Source of the DNA: Sphingobium sp. 15-1
Lineage (GTDB): Bacteria; Pseudomonadota; Alphaproteobacteria; Sphingomonadales; Sphingomonadaceae
NCBI RefSeq assembly: GCF_013375535.1
Contig: NZ_JABXJG010000001.1
Coordinates: forward strand, 3,266,001-3,330,000
DNA: 64,000 bases
Reading direction: 5' to 3'
Shown here one piece after another: positions 16,988 through 26,043 of the stretch (position 1 is the first letter of the stretch; the number at the start of each line of letters is the position of its first letter). The notes beneath the pieces were generated by a model, which was not told where the DNA came from, made no database searches, and worked only from the letters and a program-made list of their open reading frames with translations. Made by a program: the position numbers and the translations under genes.

Positions 16988-19612
16988 TCAGAATTTGAAG
17001 TCGAGACGGGCGTAATAATAGCCGCCCGACGTGCTGTAGGGACCGTGGCCATAATAGCTGTTATAGGCCCCGGCGCCGTTGATATAGGGCGAGACGCCCG
17101 CGCCCGGCGTGACGCCTTGCATCAGCGCGGGGATTTCAGGCCGCTTGTTGAACAGATTGTTCGCGCCCACCGAGAAGGTGACGGAATCGGTGAAGTCGTA
17201 GCTTGCCTCCAGATCGGTGAGCGCGGTCGCCTTGACCACGCCGTTGAAATAGAGCTGGTTGGCGTTCACCCCGTTCACGATGGCGCCGTCCGCGATCAGG
17301 AAGCCGCCATTCGGAATGAAGCCCCCGGCGGGCGTGAAGGCCGGGCGGACAAGCACGCTGGTCTTGCCATAGAAGGTCTCGCGCAGGTTGAGCGAGAATT
17401 TGCCGCTCTTGAACAAGGCCCCGGCCACGATCTTATAATCGGGGTTGGAGCGTTCGATATTGCTTTCCGACGCCGCGTTGAAGATGGGATAGCCCACTTT
17501 GTTGTTGGTGATCTTCGTCTTGTTGTAGTTCGCCGTCAGCGACAGGTTCAGCGTGCCGAAGTCCAGCGCGACGGGATAGGCGGCAGAGAAATCGATGCCC
17601 CAGGTGCGGGTGTCGATGCCGTTGGTGAAGCTCGACACGCCGATCGTGCCGCTGGTGAACAGCGCGCTGTCGAGGACGATGCCCGCGGCGTTCAGCGCGT
17701 TCAGGATTTGCGCCCCGCCCGGCTGCGGCACGCCGTTCAGGACGGCGTTGCGGGCCGCCGTACCAGTGATGCGGTCCTTGATCTTGATCATATAGCCGTC
17801 GACCGTGACGGCCAGCTTGGGCACCGGACGCAGCACGACACCGGCCGAGAAATTCTTCGACTTTTCAGGCTTCAGGCTGCCAAAGCCCAGCAGCGCGGCG
17901 GCTGGCGTGCCGGCGGGAAGCTGCGCGACGGCGCTGGTCGGGCCGACGTTGATCGTCGAATATTTCTGCTCCGCCAGCGTCGGCGCGCGGAAGCCGGTGC
18001 TGACCGTGCCGCGCACCGCGAAGGCGGGGCTGAAGTCGTAGCGTGTGGTGATCTTGCCGATGGTTGTGTCACCGAAGTCGGTATAATCCTCGTAACGGCC
18101 GGCAAGGTCGACGGACCAATGTTCGATCGGCTCCGCGATCAGGTTGATGTAGCCCGCCCGCGAACTGCGGCGGAACTTGCCCGCGTCGGTCGCCTTATAT
18201 CCGGGGAAGGACTGAACGCCGGTCTTGTAGGTCGAATAATAATCGCCCGCGACGATCTCATAGGTATCCCGGCGATATTCGCCGCCGAATGCGAAGGTGA
18301 GGGGCCCGGCCAGACCGACTTCGAATTCCTTGCGGATGTCGGCGGTGACGGTGGTCTGGCTCAGGCGGAAGCCGCCGTCATAGGCCTTGTCCACCGTATT
18401 GGGCTTGCCGATGCCCTGCAGGGAGGCGGCATAGCTTTCCTGCCAGACTTCGCGATGGGCCGACGCTTCGGTCCAGATGTCGTCCTTCTGATAACCGTAA
18501 GTCGTGCTGATGTCGTAATTCCAGTCGCCGCCGAAATCGCCCTTGGCGCCGATGGTGAAGCTATATTCGTCCTCGATCACATGCTGGAGCGGAACCATGC
18601 CCCAGGTGCCCGTGTCGCCATAGCAGATGTTGGGATTATAGGCCGCGGGCGTGATGCTGCCGCCCAGATTGCCGGTTTCGTAGCAGATGCGCTTGGGATG
18701 GCGATAGCCCTGCTTGGCATAGCCGATGCGGCGGGCATAATCACCGAAGCTGTAGAGTTCGATCCCGCCGAAATCATAGCCCATATTGTAGAAGGCTTCG
18801 GTCAGATAGGTTTTGGGCTGGCCGCCATTGATGCCCGACAGCGCGTCGCCGGCCAGGTTCGACCATTGGGCGGGCGTGTTGGGTTGAAGCGTGCCGTCCG
18901 GCTTGGTGATCTGCACCTGCCCGGTGCCGACGGTGGTGTAATCCTGGCGGCGGTGGAAGAGGCTGAGGTTGAAGAAGCCGTCCTCGCCCAGCTTGAAGCC
19001 CATACTGCCGGAGACGGAGAACAGCTCGCCCTCGCTGTCATAATATTGGCCGCCCGTGACCTTGAAGCTGCCGCCTTCGTTATTGTCCTTGAGGATGAAG
19101 TTGATGACGCCCGCGATCGCGTCCGTGCCGTAGACGGCCGCCGCGCCTTCCTGGAACACTTCGACGCGGGCGATGGCGTCCGGCGGGATCAGGTCGATGC
19201 TGGGCGCCGCCGAACCCTGGAAGGCGCCGGAGATCACCTGGAGGATGCCGTTGCCGTGGCGGCGCTTGCCGTTGACCAGCACCAGCGTGTGGTTGGGGCT
19301 GAGGCCGCGCAGACGGGCGGAGAGCGAGAAGCTGGAAAGATCGGTGCCCTGCGTCTGGGCGGTGAAGCTCGGGACGATCTGGGTCAGTACCTGGTTGAGA
19401 TTCGGCTGGCCGACGTGGCTGATCGCTTCCTGGCTCAATACCTGGATCGGCGCGGCGCTTTCAGCGGCCTGCATGCCGACGGCGCGGGTGCCGGTGACGA
19501 TGATGGCGGCGCCTTCATCGGCCTGCGCGGTTTGCGCTTCCTGCGCCATCGCGCAAGCCGACCAGGACGATGCCAGCGCAAGTGAAAGTCGAAGAGCGGA
19601 TAATCTTGTCAT
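16988..19612 (-). CDS. TonB-dependent outer-membrane receptor
   Basis: Outer-membrane gated channel of 874 residues that takes up an unknown ligand using TonB energy. It has a signal peptide (about 1-23), a plug domain (about 40-165, with LSARLRGLSPNHTLVLVNGKRR and VEVFQEGAAAVYGTDAIAGVINF) and a beta-barrel ending in the C-terminal aromatic FKF. The receptor is of the iron-siderophore/complex-nutrient type that is expanded in sphingomonads. No riboswitch or Fur box is evident. A possible ribosome-site hairpin lies in its leader. Confidence 0.93.
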   Translation of the reverse strand: MTRLSALRLSLALASSWSACAMAQEAQTAQADEGAAIIVTGTRAVGMQAAESAAPIQVLSQEAISHVGQPNLNQVLTQIVPSFTAQTQGTDLSSFSLSARLRGLSPNHTLVLVNGKRRHGNGILQVISGAFQGSAAPSIDLIPPDAIARVEVFQEGAAAVYGTDAIAGVINFILKDNNEGGSFKVTGGQYYDSEGELFSVSGSMGFKLGEDGFFNLSLFHRRQDYTTVGTGQVQITKPDGTLQPNTPAQWSNLAGDALSGINGGQPKTYLTEAFYNMGYDFGGIELYSFGDYARRIGYAKQGYRHPKRICYETGNLGGSITPAAYNPNICYGDTGTWGMVPLQHVIEDEYSFTIGAKGDFGGDWNYDISTTYGYQKDDIWTEASAHREVWQESYAASLQGIGKPNTVDKAYDGGFRLSQTTVTADIRKEFEVGLAGPLTFAFGGEYRRDTYEIVAGDYYSTYKTGVQSFPGYKATDAGKFRRSSRAGYINLIAEPIEHWSVDLAGRYEDYTDFGDTTIGKITTRYDFSPAFAVRGTVSTGFRAPTLAEQKYSTINVGPTSAVAQLPAGTPAAALLGFGSLKPEKSKNFSAGVVLRPVPKLAVTVDGYMIKIKDRITGTAARNAVLNGVPQPGGAQILNALNAAGIVLDSALFTSGTIGVSSFTNGIDTRTWGIDFSAAYPVALDFGTLNLSLTANYNKTKITNNKVGYPIFNAASESNIERSNPDYKIVAGALFKSGKFSLNLRETFYGKTSVLVRPAFTPAGGFIPNGGFLIADGAIVNGVNANQLYFNGVVKATALTDLEASYDFTDSVTFSVGANNLFNKRPEIPALMQGVTPGAGVSPYINGAGAYNSYYGHGPYSTSGGYYYARLDFKF

Positions 19613-19617
19613 CTATG

Positions 19618-19649
19618 CCCCCTGTTTTGCATTTATTCATGACAGGGGG
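19618..19649 (-). promoter_or_regulatory. Candidate ribosome-site hairpin before the TonB receptor
   Basis: On the minus strand, CCCCCTGT (19649-19642) and ACAGGGGG (19625-19618) form a perfect 8-bp stem with a 16-nt loop. The 3' arm is the likely Shine-Dalgarno sequence (AGGGGG), 5 nt before the ATG at 19612, so folding would hide it. Confidence 0.55.
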
Positions 19650-19866
19650 ATCAACGAACAACGGGGGTGAAACCTCTATTGCGCTGCACAAAATGATAGC
19701 AAAGTGAAATATTTCCGCTTTATTTCTAGGAGAAAATCATACCAGATTGCTATGCTGCGGGGCGAAATGGCAATTGATAAGGGCGCATGCGGCGCTGCGC
19801 ATTTTGCAAGCAAGGCGGATGGCGGATTTTTGACGGAAGTTCGTTTTAGCCAAGTTTGCCTCTACT

Positions 19867-19958
19867 CGTCATGCTGAACTTGTTTCAGCATCCATTTCTC
19901 CCCAGGCGACCAAGGCTCCTAGAGGCACAATGGATGCTGAAACAAGTTCAGCATGACG
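19867..19958. repeat. Family C facing palindrome pair
   Basis: Left arm about 19867-19894 (CGTCATGCTGAACTTGTTTC), right arm about 19930-19958. Each arm holds the GCTGAAC/GTTTCAGC hairpin. Located between the end of tlpA and the upstream region of the receptor, both on the minus strand. Confidence 0.9.
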
Positions 19959-19977
19959 AGTGGGGACGGGTATGGCG

Positions 19978-20589
19978 TCAACTCCCCATCGCCGCCTCGA
20001 TCAGCGCGCGGCCTTCCCTGCTGGTCCAGTCCATCGCGCCGACCACGCGGACCATTTCCTTGCCCTGCGCGTCATAGATGACGGTCGTGGGCAGCATGCC
20101 GGTATTGTAATGGAAGCCAAACTGGTTTTCCGGGTCGATCCAGCCCTTCAGATGCGGCAGCGGATGCTTTTCGAAAAAGGGCTTGATCACCGTCTCCCCC
20201 TGGCTGTCCTGCGAGATGGTGAGGACGGCGAGCCCCTTCTTGCCATAGTCCGCCGCCACGGCATCCAGCGTCGGCATTTCCGCCACGCAGGGCGCGCACC
20301 AGGTCGCCCAGAGATTGACCAGCATCGGCTTGCCCGCGAAATCGCTGAGCTTCGCGTCGCTGCCGTCCGGGTTCTGGAAGGTGAAGTCGGGCGCGGGGGT
20401 GCCGGCCTTGGACTTGTCGAGCGTGTAGCTGAACGCGCCGCCGTTGCCCGGCGCGTCGCTCTGCCCAGGCCCCGTCGCCTCGCCGCTGGTGGCGTTCGGG
20501 CCTTGCCCGGCGGGCGGGGATTGCTTATCGCACGCGCCAAGGCCAGCCAGCAGGAGCAGTGTCATTACGCAGCGTAAGGAAGATCGCAC
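19978..20589 (-). CDS. TlpA-like thiol:disulfide lipoprotein
   Basis: Periplasmic thioredoxin-fold protein of 203 residues, attached to a membrane as a lipoprotein. A short signal ends in the lipobox LGAC, followed by a Gly/Pro-rich linker and an AhpC-TSA/TlpA domain (about 60-200). [13 protein letters not shown] is its CxxC active site. It probably reduces disulfides, for example during cytochrome c or oxidase assembly. I choose the GTG at 20589 since a GGAG lies about 12 bases upstream and it gives a positively charged signal n-region (RSSLR). It is divergent from argH, only 19 bp apart. Confidence 0.9.
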   Translation of the reverse strand: MRSSLRCVMTLLLLAGLGACDKQSPPAGQGPNATSGEATGPGQSDAPGNGGAFSYTLDKSKAGTPAPDFTFQNPDGSDAKLSDFAGKPMLVNLWATWCAPCVAEMPTLDAVAADYGKKGLAVLTISQDSQGETVIKPFFEKHPLPHLKGWIDPENQFGFHYNTGMLPTTVIYDAQGKEMVRVVGAMDWTSREGRALIEAAMGS

Positions 20590-20608
20590 GGGGAAAAGCT
20601 CCAACAGC

Positions 20609-21988
20609 ATGTGGGGCGGACGCTTCGCGGCCGGTCCGGCTTCGGTCATGCGGGAGATAAATGCGTCGATCCCCTTCGACAAGCGCTTGTGGAAACAGGA
20701 TATCGCCGGATCGAAGGCCCATGTCGCGATGCTGGCCAAGCAGGGCATCGTCGACGGCGAGGACGCGCAGGCGATCACCGAGGGGCTGAACCGCATCGCC
20801 GCTGAATATGAAGCGGACGGCGTACCGGTCGATCTGGACCTGGAAGACATCCACATGGTCACGGAGTCGCGCCTCGCGGAGCTGATCGGTCCGGCGGCAG
20901 GGCGGCTGCACACGGCGCGCTCGCGCAACGATCAGGTGGCGACCGATTTCCGCCTCTGGGTGCGCGACGCCATCGATGAGGTCGAGGCGGGGCTGGAAGG
21001 CTTGCAGGCGATGCTGCTGACCCGCGCCGAGGAACATGCCGACGCGGTGATGCCGGGCTTCACCCATCTCCAGTCCGCGCAGCCGGTGACTTTGGGTCAT
21101 CATCTGATGGCCTATTATGAGATGGTTCGCCGCGACCGCAGCCGCTTTGCCGATGCGCGCGAGCGGTCGAACGAATGTCCCTTGGGCGCGGCGGCGCTGG
21201 CGGGGACGGGCTTCCCGATCGACCGCCATGCGACGGCGGCGGCGCTCGGTTTCGCCAAGCCGACCGACAACAGTCTCGACAGCGTGTCGGATCGCGACTT
21301 CGCGCTCGATTATCTGATGGCGGCGACCCAGTGCAGCCTGCACCTCTCGCGGCTGGCCGAAGAGTTCATCATCTGGGCGAGCCAGCCCTTCGGCTTCGTC
21401 AAGCTGCCCGACGCTTATTCGACGGGCAGCTCGATCATGCCGCAGAAGCGCAACCCCGACGCCGCCGAGCTGGTGCGTGGCCATGCCGGGCGGATCATGG
21501 GCTGCATGAACGCGCTTTGCGTGACGATGAAGGGCCTGCCGCTCGCTTATTCCAAGGACATGCAGGATGACAAGCCGCCGGTGTTCGAGGCGCATGACCT
21601 GCTGGGCCTGTCCATCGCGGCGATGACGGGCATGATCCAAACCGTGACGTTCCGCACCGACCGGATGCGCGGGCTGGCGGAGAGCGGCTTCGCCACCGCG
21701 ACCGATCTGGCCGACTGGCTGGTGCGGGAGGGCGATATTCCCTTCCGTGAGGCGCATCACATCACGGGCCGCGCCGTGGCGGCGGCGGAGGCGGCGGGCG
21801 TGCAGCTTGCCGATCTGCCGCTGGAAACGCTCAAGGCCATTGATGCGCGGATCGATGAGCGTATCTATGCGGTGCTGACGGTCGACGCCTCGGTCGCCAG
21901 CCGCAGGAGCCATGGCGGCACCGCGCCCGATCAGGTGCGGGCGCGGATCGCTGAGGCCCGGAACGACGCGAAAGGGCAGAAGAAGTGA
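20609..21988 (+). CDS. argH: Argininosuccinate lyase
   Basis: Cytosolic tetrameric enzyme of 459 residues cleaving argininosuccinate to arginine and fumarate, the last step of arginine synthesis. It belongs to the fumarase/aspartase superfamily, with the signature [19 protein letters not shown] (catalytic Ser), [16 protein letters not shown] and [18 protein letters not shown]. The ATG at 20609 begins the usual MWGGRF N-terminus. The gene overlaps lptM by 1 bp (TGATG). Confidence 0.97.
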   Translation: MWGGRFAAGPASVMREINASIPFDKRLWKQDIAGSKAHVAMLAKQGIVDGEDAQAITEGLNRIAAEYEADGVPVDLDLEDIHMVTESRLAELIGPAAGRLHTARSRNDQVATDFRLWVRDAIDEVEAGLEGLQAMLLTRAEEHADAVMPGFTHLQSAQPVTLGHHLMAYYEMVRRDRSRFADARERSNECPLGAAALAGTGFPIDRHATAAALGFAKPTDNSLDSVSDRDFALDYLMAATQCSLHLSRLAEEFIIWASQPFGFVKLPDAYSTGSSIMPQKRNPDAAELVRGHAGRIMGCMNALCVTMKGLPLAYSKDMQDDKPPVFEAHDLLGLSIAAMTGMIQTVTFRTDRMRGLAESGFATATDLADWLVREGDIPFREAHHITGRAVAAAEAAGVQLADLPLETLKAIDARIDERIYAVLTVDASVASRRSHGGTAPDQVRARIAEARNDAKGQKK

Positions 21989-22251
21989 TGACGGCATGGA
22001 TCGCCAAGGGAGTTGCGCTGGCGGCGCTGGCGCTGGCTTTGGCGTCCTGCGGCGGCCGTCAGCCGTTGAAGCCGGTGCAGGGGCAGCGCCTGCCAGCCGT
22101 GCCGGTGGGCGCGGCGACGGCGCCCACCGCGGCCCAACTCACCACGCCCACGATCCAGGCGCGGCCGGAACGGAACGTCGAACTGTTGACCCAGTCGAAG
22201 GTGCGCGGCGACGATCCGTTCGACCTGCCGCCCGAGAGCGACCCCCGCTGA
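21988..22251 (+). CDS. lptM: LptM-like small lipoprotein
   Basis: Outer-membrane lipoprotein of 87 residues. A hydrophobic signal ending in the lipobox LASCGGRQPLKPV matches the LptM/LppL group (YifL in E. coli), which binds the LPS-assembly proteins LptD/LptE and aids their maturation. The position between argH and lysA is the usual one for this family. The ATG at 21988 overlaps the argH stop; a GTG at 21985 is also in frame. The rest of the protein has low complexity. Confidence 0.85.
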   Translation: MTAWIAKGVALAALALALASCGGRQPLKPVQGQRLPAVPVGAATAPTAAQLTTPTIQARPERNVELLTQSKVRGDDPFDLPPESDPR

Positions 22252-22281
22252 TTTTAGCGAAGATTTCTAGGATAGACTGAC

Positions 22282-23562
22282 TTGGACCATTTTACCTATG
22301 TCGACGGCGCGATGCTGGTGGAGCAGGTGCCGATGGCGGAGATCGCGGCGCAGGTCGGCACGCCCGTCTATATCTATTCGACCGCGACGCTGACTCGCCA
22401 TGTCGGCGTGTTCCGCGACGGGTTGTCGCAGCTTAATGATCCGCTGATCGCCTTCGCGGTGAAGGCCAATCCCAACGCCGCTGTGCTGGCGACGCTCGCG
22501 AAGCTTGGCCTCGGCGCGGACGTGGTGTCGGCGGGCGAGTTGCTGCGCGCCATCGCGGCGGGCATTCCGGCTGACCGCATCGTCTTTTCCGGCGTCGGCA
22601 AGACGGCGGACGAAATGCGCATCGCGCTGGAGCAGGGCATCTACCAGTTCAATCTGGAGAGCGAGCCTGAAGCGGAAATGCTCTCCGAAGTGGCGCTGTC
22701 GATGGGCAGGAAAGCCCCGGTCGCCTATCGCATCAACCCCGATGTCGACGCGGGCACCCACGCCAAGATCTCGACCGGCAAGTCGGAGAACAAGTTCGGC
22801 ATTCCCTATGACCGGGCGCTGGCCAGCTATGCCGCTGCCCGCGATCTGCCCGGCCTGGATGTGCAGGGCGTGGCGGTCCATATCGGCAGCCAGCTCACCG
22901 ACCTCAATCCGCTGGAAGCCGCCTTCATCAAGGTCGGCGCGCTGATCGAGAAGCTGCGTGGCGAAGGCCATGACATCCGCACCGCTGACCTCGGCGGCGG
23001 GCTGGGCGTGCCCTATGATCCCTCGCAGCCGCTGCCGCCCAGCCCCGCCGACTATGGCGCGATGGTGACCAAGGTGACGCAGGGCTGGAACGTCCGCCTG
23101 ATGTTCGAGCCGGGCCGCCTGATCGTCGGCAATGCGGGCGTGCTGCTGTCGCAGGTGGTGCGGGTGAAGCAGGGCGCGCAGGCGCCTTTCGTGATCGTCG
23201 ATGCGGCGATGAACGATCTGCTGCGCCCCAGCCTCTATGACGCTTGGCACGACATCCGCGCCGTGCATCCCAAGGGCGACCGCGCCGCCGCCAATGTCGT
23301 TGGCCCGGTCTGCGAGACGGGCGACACCTTCGCCATGCACCGCGACATGGATGTGGTGGGGGCGGGCGATCTGGTCGCCTTCATGACCGCGGGCGCCTAT
23401 GGCGCGACGATGGCGAGCACCTATAACAGCCGCGCCTTGACCCCCGAAGTGCTGGTGTCGGGCGACAAATGGGCCGTGGTCCGCGCCCGCCCGCCGATCC
23501 AGGCGCTGATCGAGGGCGACAGCATTCCGGCCTGGGTAGCATCAAAGGATGTGCAGGACTGA
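22282..23562 (+). CDS. lysA: Diaminopimelate decarboxylase
   Basis: PLP enzyme of 426 residues that decarboxylates meso-diaminopimelate to lysine, last step of lysine synthesis. The PLP lysine is in FAVKANPN, and VHIGSQLTDL, EPGRLIVGNAGVLL and the C-terminal CETGDTFA (substrate Cys) and GAYGATMASTYN are diagnostic. It starts at a TTG at 22282, with AGGAT upstream; the typical N-terminus (DHFTYVDGAMLVEQVPMAEIA) begins there, so the nearest ATG (22312) would be too short. It ends in a TGATG overlap with the next gene. Confidence 0.96.
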   Translation: MDHFTYVDGAMLVEQVPMAEIAAQVGTPVYIYSTATLTRHVGVFRDGLSQLNDPLIAFAVKANPNAAVLATLAKLGLGADVVSAGELLRAIAAGIPADRIVFSGVGKTADEMRIALEQGIYQFNLESEPEAEMLSEVALSMGRKAPVAYRINPDVDAGTHAKISTGKSENKFGIPYDRALASYAAARDLPGLDVQGVAVHIGSQLTDLNPLEAAFIKVGALIEKLRGEGHDIRTADLGGGLGVPYDPSQPLPPSPADYGAMVTKVTQGWNVRLMFEPGRLIVGNAGVLLSQVVRVKQGAQAPFVIVDAAMNDLLRPSLYDAWHDIRAVHPKGDRAAANVVGPVCETGDTFAMHRDMDVVGAGDLVAFMTAGAYGATMASTYNSRALTPEVLVSGDKWAVVRARPPIQALIEGDSIPAWVASKDVQD

Positions 23563-24320
23563 TGGACAGCCTGCCCGTCTTCCTGCGGTTGCAAGGGCGG
23601 GCCGTCATCCTGACCGGCGAAGGCGAGGCGGCGGAGGCCAAGCGCCGCCTGCTCGAACGGGCGGGGGCGCATATCGTGGGCGAGGCGGATGAGGCTGCGC
23701 TCGCCATCGTCTCGGACGGAGATGAGGCGACCGTGGCCCGGCTTCAGGCGCGGGGCATATTGGTGAACGCGACCGACAGGCCGGACCTGTGCGATTTTAC
23801 CTTGCCCGCGATTGTTGATCGGGCGCCGGTGCTGATCGCCGTCGGTACGGGCGGCGCTTCGGCCGGGCTGGCCAAGGCGCTCAGGCAACGGATCGAGGCT
23901 TTGCTGCCGGCGCGATTGGGGGCGCTGGCGACGGCGCTTCATGATGCGCGGGGTGCGATCCGGACGCGCTGGCCTGACGCGGCGGCGAGGCGGCGGGCGA
24001 TCGATGCCGGGCTGGCGGCTGGCGGGCCGATCGATCCGCTGTCGGACAAGGCTACCGCTGCCGTGCCGGATTGGCTGGCCCATGGTGCGGACGTGTCGGC
24101 CGACCGGCTGGAAACCATCTCCCTGCTATCCGCCGATCCCGACGATCTGACCCTGCGCGCCGCCCGCCTGCTGGGCGAGGCGGATCGCGTCTATCATGCG
24201 CCCGACGTGCCCGCCGCCATCCTCGACCGCGCCCGCGCCGACGCCGTGCGGATCGAGACAAGCGCGCTGCCCGTTCAGCCGGGCGAAGGCCTGTCGCTCT
24301 GGCTGGAGATGATGCCATAA
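23562..24320 (+). CDS. Siroheme synthase-like protein (Met8-type) with degenerate methyltransferase tail
   Basis: Protein of 252 residues. The first part (about 1-150) resembles precorrin-2 dehydrogenase/sirohydrochlorin ferrochelatase (CysG N-terminal half, Met8): LPVFLRLQGRAVILTGEGEAAEAK, then FTLPAIVDRAPVLIAVGTGGASAGLAKALRQRIE. The last part (about 185-240) resembles the start of the uroporphyrinogen methyltransferase domain but ends after some 60 residues and has lost the GAGPGDP loop. It could make siroheme with the separate cobA at 41.9 kb, needed by nirB. Stop overlaps the next ORF. Confidence 0.82.
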   Translation: MDSLPVFLRLQGRAVILTGEGEAAEAKRRLLERAGAHIVGEADEAALAIVSDGDEATVARLQARGILVNATDRPDLCDFTLPAIVDRAPVLIAVGTGGASAGLAKALRQRIEALLPARLGALATALHDARGAIRTRWPDAAARRRAIDAGLAAGGPIDPLSDKATAAVPDWLAHGADVSADRLETISLLSADPDDLTLRAARLLGEADRVYHAPDVPAAILDRARADAVRIETSALPVQPGEGLSLWLEMMP

Positions 24321-25270
24321 GCCGCGTCTTCCTCTTCGACGGCGGCAAGGCGCAGGAAATCTCGCTGGAGGATTTCTGCGCCCGTACCGAGGATGCACCC
24401 TTTAGCTGGGTCCATGCCGACGGCTGGCGGGAGGACGCCCGGGCCGTCGCAGCCCGCTGCGACCATATGCCCGAAGCCGCATTGTCGGCGCTGCTGGCGC
24501 AGGAGACCCGGCCCCGCTGCACGCTGATGGCGCATGGCGCGCTGGTGAATCTGCGCGGGCTGGGCGCGGCGGAGGACGGGGTGGGCGATCCGCTCGTGTC
24601 GATCCGCCTGTGGGCCGAACAGGCGCGGGTCATCTCCGTCAGCTATCGCCCGCTCGCCGCGATGCAGCCGGTGACGGCGCAGATGCTGGCGGGCAGGATT
24701 CGCGATCCGGGGGACCTGATCGCCGCCTTCGCGCAGCAGATAACCGAAGCGCTCGACCCTGAAGTCGCTGATCTGGGCGATGGCCTGGATGAGATCGAAA
24801 GCGCCCTGACCGAACATGGCCCGGCCGAGGCGCGGCGGCGCGTGTCGGAAATCCGCGCTACCGCGATCAGTTACCGCCGCTTCATCGCGCCGCAGCGGCA
24901 GGCGCTGGAAAGACTGTCCGCCGCCGACGCGCCCTGGCTGGAGCCGGACGACCGGCTGCACTTGCAGGAAGCCGCCGACCGCTGCGCCCGCATGGCCGAG
25001 GAACTGGAGGCGGTGCGCGAACGGTCGGCGCTCGCCCATGAAGAGCTGACCGACCTGCGCGCCGAACAGATGAACCGGCAGGCGCTGATCATTTCGGTGG
25101 TGGCGCTGGTTTTCCTGCCGCTGACCTTCTTGACCGGCCTGCTGGGCATGAATGTGGATGGGATTCCCTATGCCCATGAACCCTGGGCCTTTTGGGGCGT
25201 GGTCGGGGTCTGCGTCGCCATGGCGGTCGGCATCAGTGGCTGGTTCGCCGCGACGCAATGGTTGAAGTGA
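24317..25270 (+). CDS. CorA/ZntB-type divalent cation transporter
   Basis: Inner-membrane pentameric metal transporter of about 317 residues. A long cytosolic N-terminal domain precedes two C-terminal helices, with the family signature GMN in LTGLLGMNVDGIPYAHEP. ZntB-type members move Zn2+; CorA-type members move Mg2+. This one resembles ZntB in length and lacks a clear acidic loop. No ATG, GTG or TTG lies near the expected N-terminus (SRVFLFDGGKAQEISLEDF). The first candidate is an ATA at 24317 overlapping the previous stop (ATAA); a CTG at 24299 is an alternative. The start is therefore uncertain. Confidence 0.85.
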   Translation: MSRVFLFDGGKAQEISLEDFCARTEDAPFSWVHADGWREDARAVAARCDHMPEAALSALLAQETRPRCTLMAHGALVNLRGLGAAEDGVGDPLVSIRLWAEQARVISVSYRPLAAMQPVTAQMLAGRIRDPGDLIAAFAQQITEALDPEVADLGDGLDEIESALTEHGPAEARRRVSEIRATAISYRRFIAPQRQALERLSAADAPWLEPDDRLHLQEAADRCARMAEELEAVRERSALAHEELTDLRAEQMNRQALIISVVALVFLPLTFLTGLLGMNVDGIPYAHEPWAFWGVVGVCVAMAVGISGWFAATQWLK

Positions 25271-25275
25271 TTCTC

Positions 25276-25356
25276 CGTCATCCCAGCGCAAGCTGGGATC
25301 TCAGGCGATAGGGCACGGCATGGCCTCACGAGATCCCAGCATCCGCTGGGATGACG
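25276..25356. repeat. Family D facing palindrome pair
   Basis: Left arm about 25276-25302 (CGTCATCCCAGCGCAAGCTG), right arm about 25331-25356. Each arm is an ATCCCAGC/GCTGGGAT hairpin. It lies at the convergent junction between the transporter and the response regulator. Confidence 0.9.
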
Positions 25357-25366
25357 GCTTTCGACC

Positions 25367-25990
25367 TTAATTCCGCGCCGCGTTGAGCCGCGCAATCTCG
25401 TCATGCAGCGCCTGGATCGAGGACACCAGCCGCGCCCGGTCCGCCTGCATTTCCGCCAGCGCGTCGCGCGTTTCCCCCAGTTCCAGAGCGCGGCGGGCGA
25501 TCCGGGCGTCCAGCTCGGCATTATGCCGGGTCAGCGCGCCGACCTGTTCGGCCCGCGCGCAGAGATGGCGCAGCCGCGCATCCAGCAGGTCGAAGTCGAA
25601 CGGCTTCACCACATGGTCGTCGGCCCCGGCGTCCAGCGCCTCGACGGCGGACACTCTGTCCTGCCGCCCGCCGATCATGACGAATGAGGCATTGTCGGCC
25701 AGGCCCGCGGCGCGGATCTTCCGCATGGTCGTCAGGCCCGGCAACAGCGTCAGGCCCATGTCGATCAGGATGATGTCCACCGGCCGCGTCACCAGCATGT
25801 TGAGCGCGGTGAAGCCGTTTTCCGCCAGCGCCACGTCATAGCCCAGATGCGACAAGCGCCGCGCCACCACGGTCCGGGAGGTGGCGTCCTCATCGACCAG
25901 CAAAAGGCGCAATCGCCGGGCCGCGCGCGTGGTTTCCGAAGCCTGTGCCGGTTTCGGCCTGCTGATGCTGTCGCGTTTCCAGAATTGCAT
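25367..25990 (-). CDS. Response regulator with C-terminal coiled coil
   Basis: Protein of 207 residues: a short N-terminal extension, a receiver domain (about 35-150; LRLLLVDEDATSRTV, IILIDMG with the likely phospho-acceptor Asp, and a Lys in VVKPFDFDLL) and a C-terminal region (about 155-205) that is Ala/Arg/Glu-rich and predicted to be a coiled coil. No DNA-binding output domain is present, so it probably acts by protein contacts. No histidine kinase neighbours it. The ATG at 25990 is preceded by GGTGGGA. Confidence 0.85.
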   Translation of the reverse strand: MQFWKRDSISRPKPAQASETTRAARRLRLLLVDEDATSRTVVARRLSHLGYDVALAENGFTALNMLVTRPVDIILIDMGLTLLPGLTTMRKIRAAGLADNASFVMIGGRQDRVSAVEALDAGADDHVVKPFDFDLLDARLRHLCARAEQVGALTRHNAELDARIARRALELGETRDALAEMQADRARLVSSIQALHDEIARLNAARN

Positions 25991-26043
25991 GACGTCCCAC
26001 CTCTTGCCACCGCGCAGCATAGGATTGGGGCGCAAAGAAATGG

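Larger units (their letters stand above)
19613..19977. other. Gap: receptor leader, AT-rich promoter region, repeat
   Basis: No gene supported. 19618-19649 holds the leader hairpin of the receptor, 19680-19850 is relatively AT-rich and probably carries its promoter, and 19867-19958 holds the family C repeat. Confidence 0.6.

Noticed and set aside
16826..19585. A 919-codon open frame on the plus strand
   Set aside because: It is antisense to the TonB receptor, whose plug and barrel features are clear. The plus frame gives a protein with no domain order, caused by high GC.
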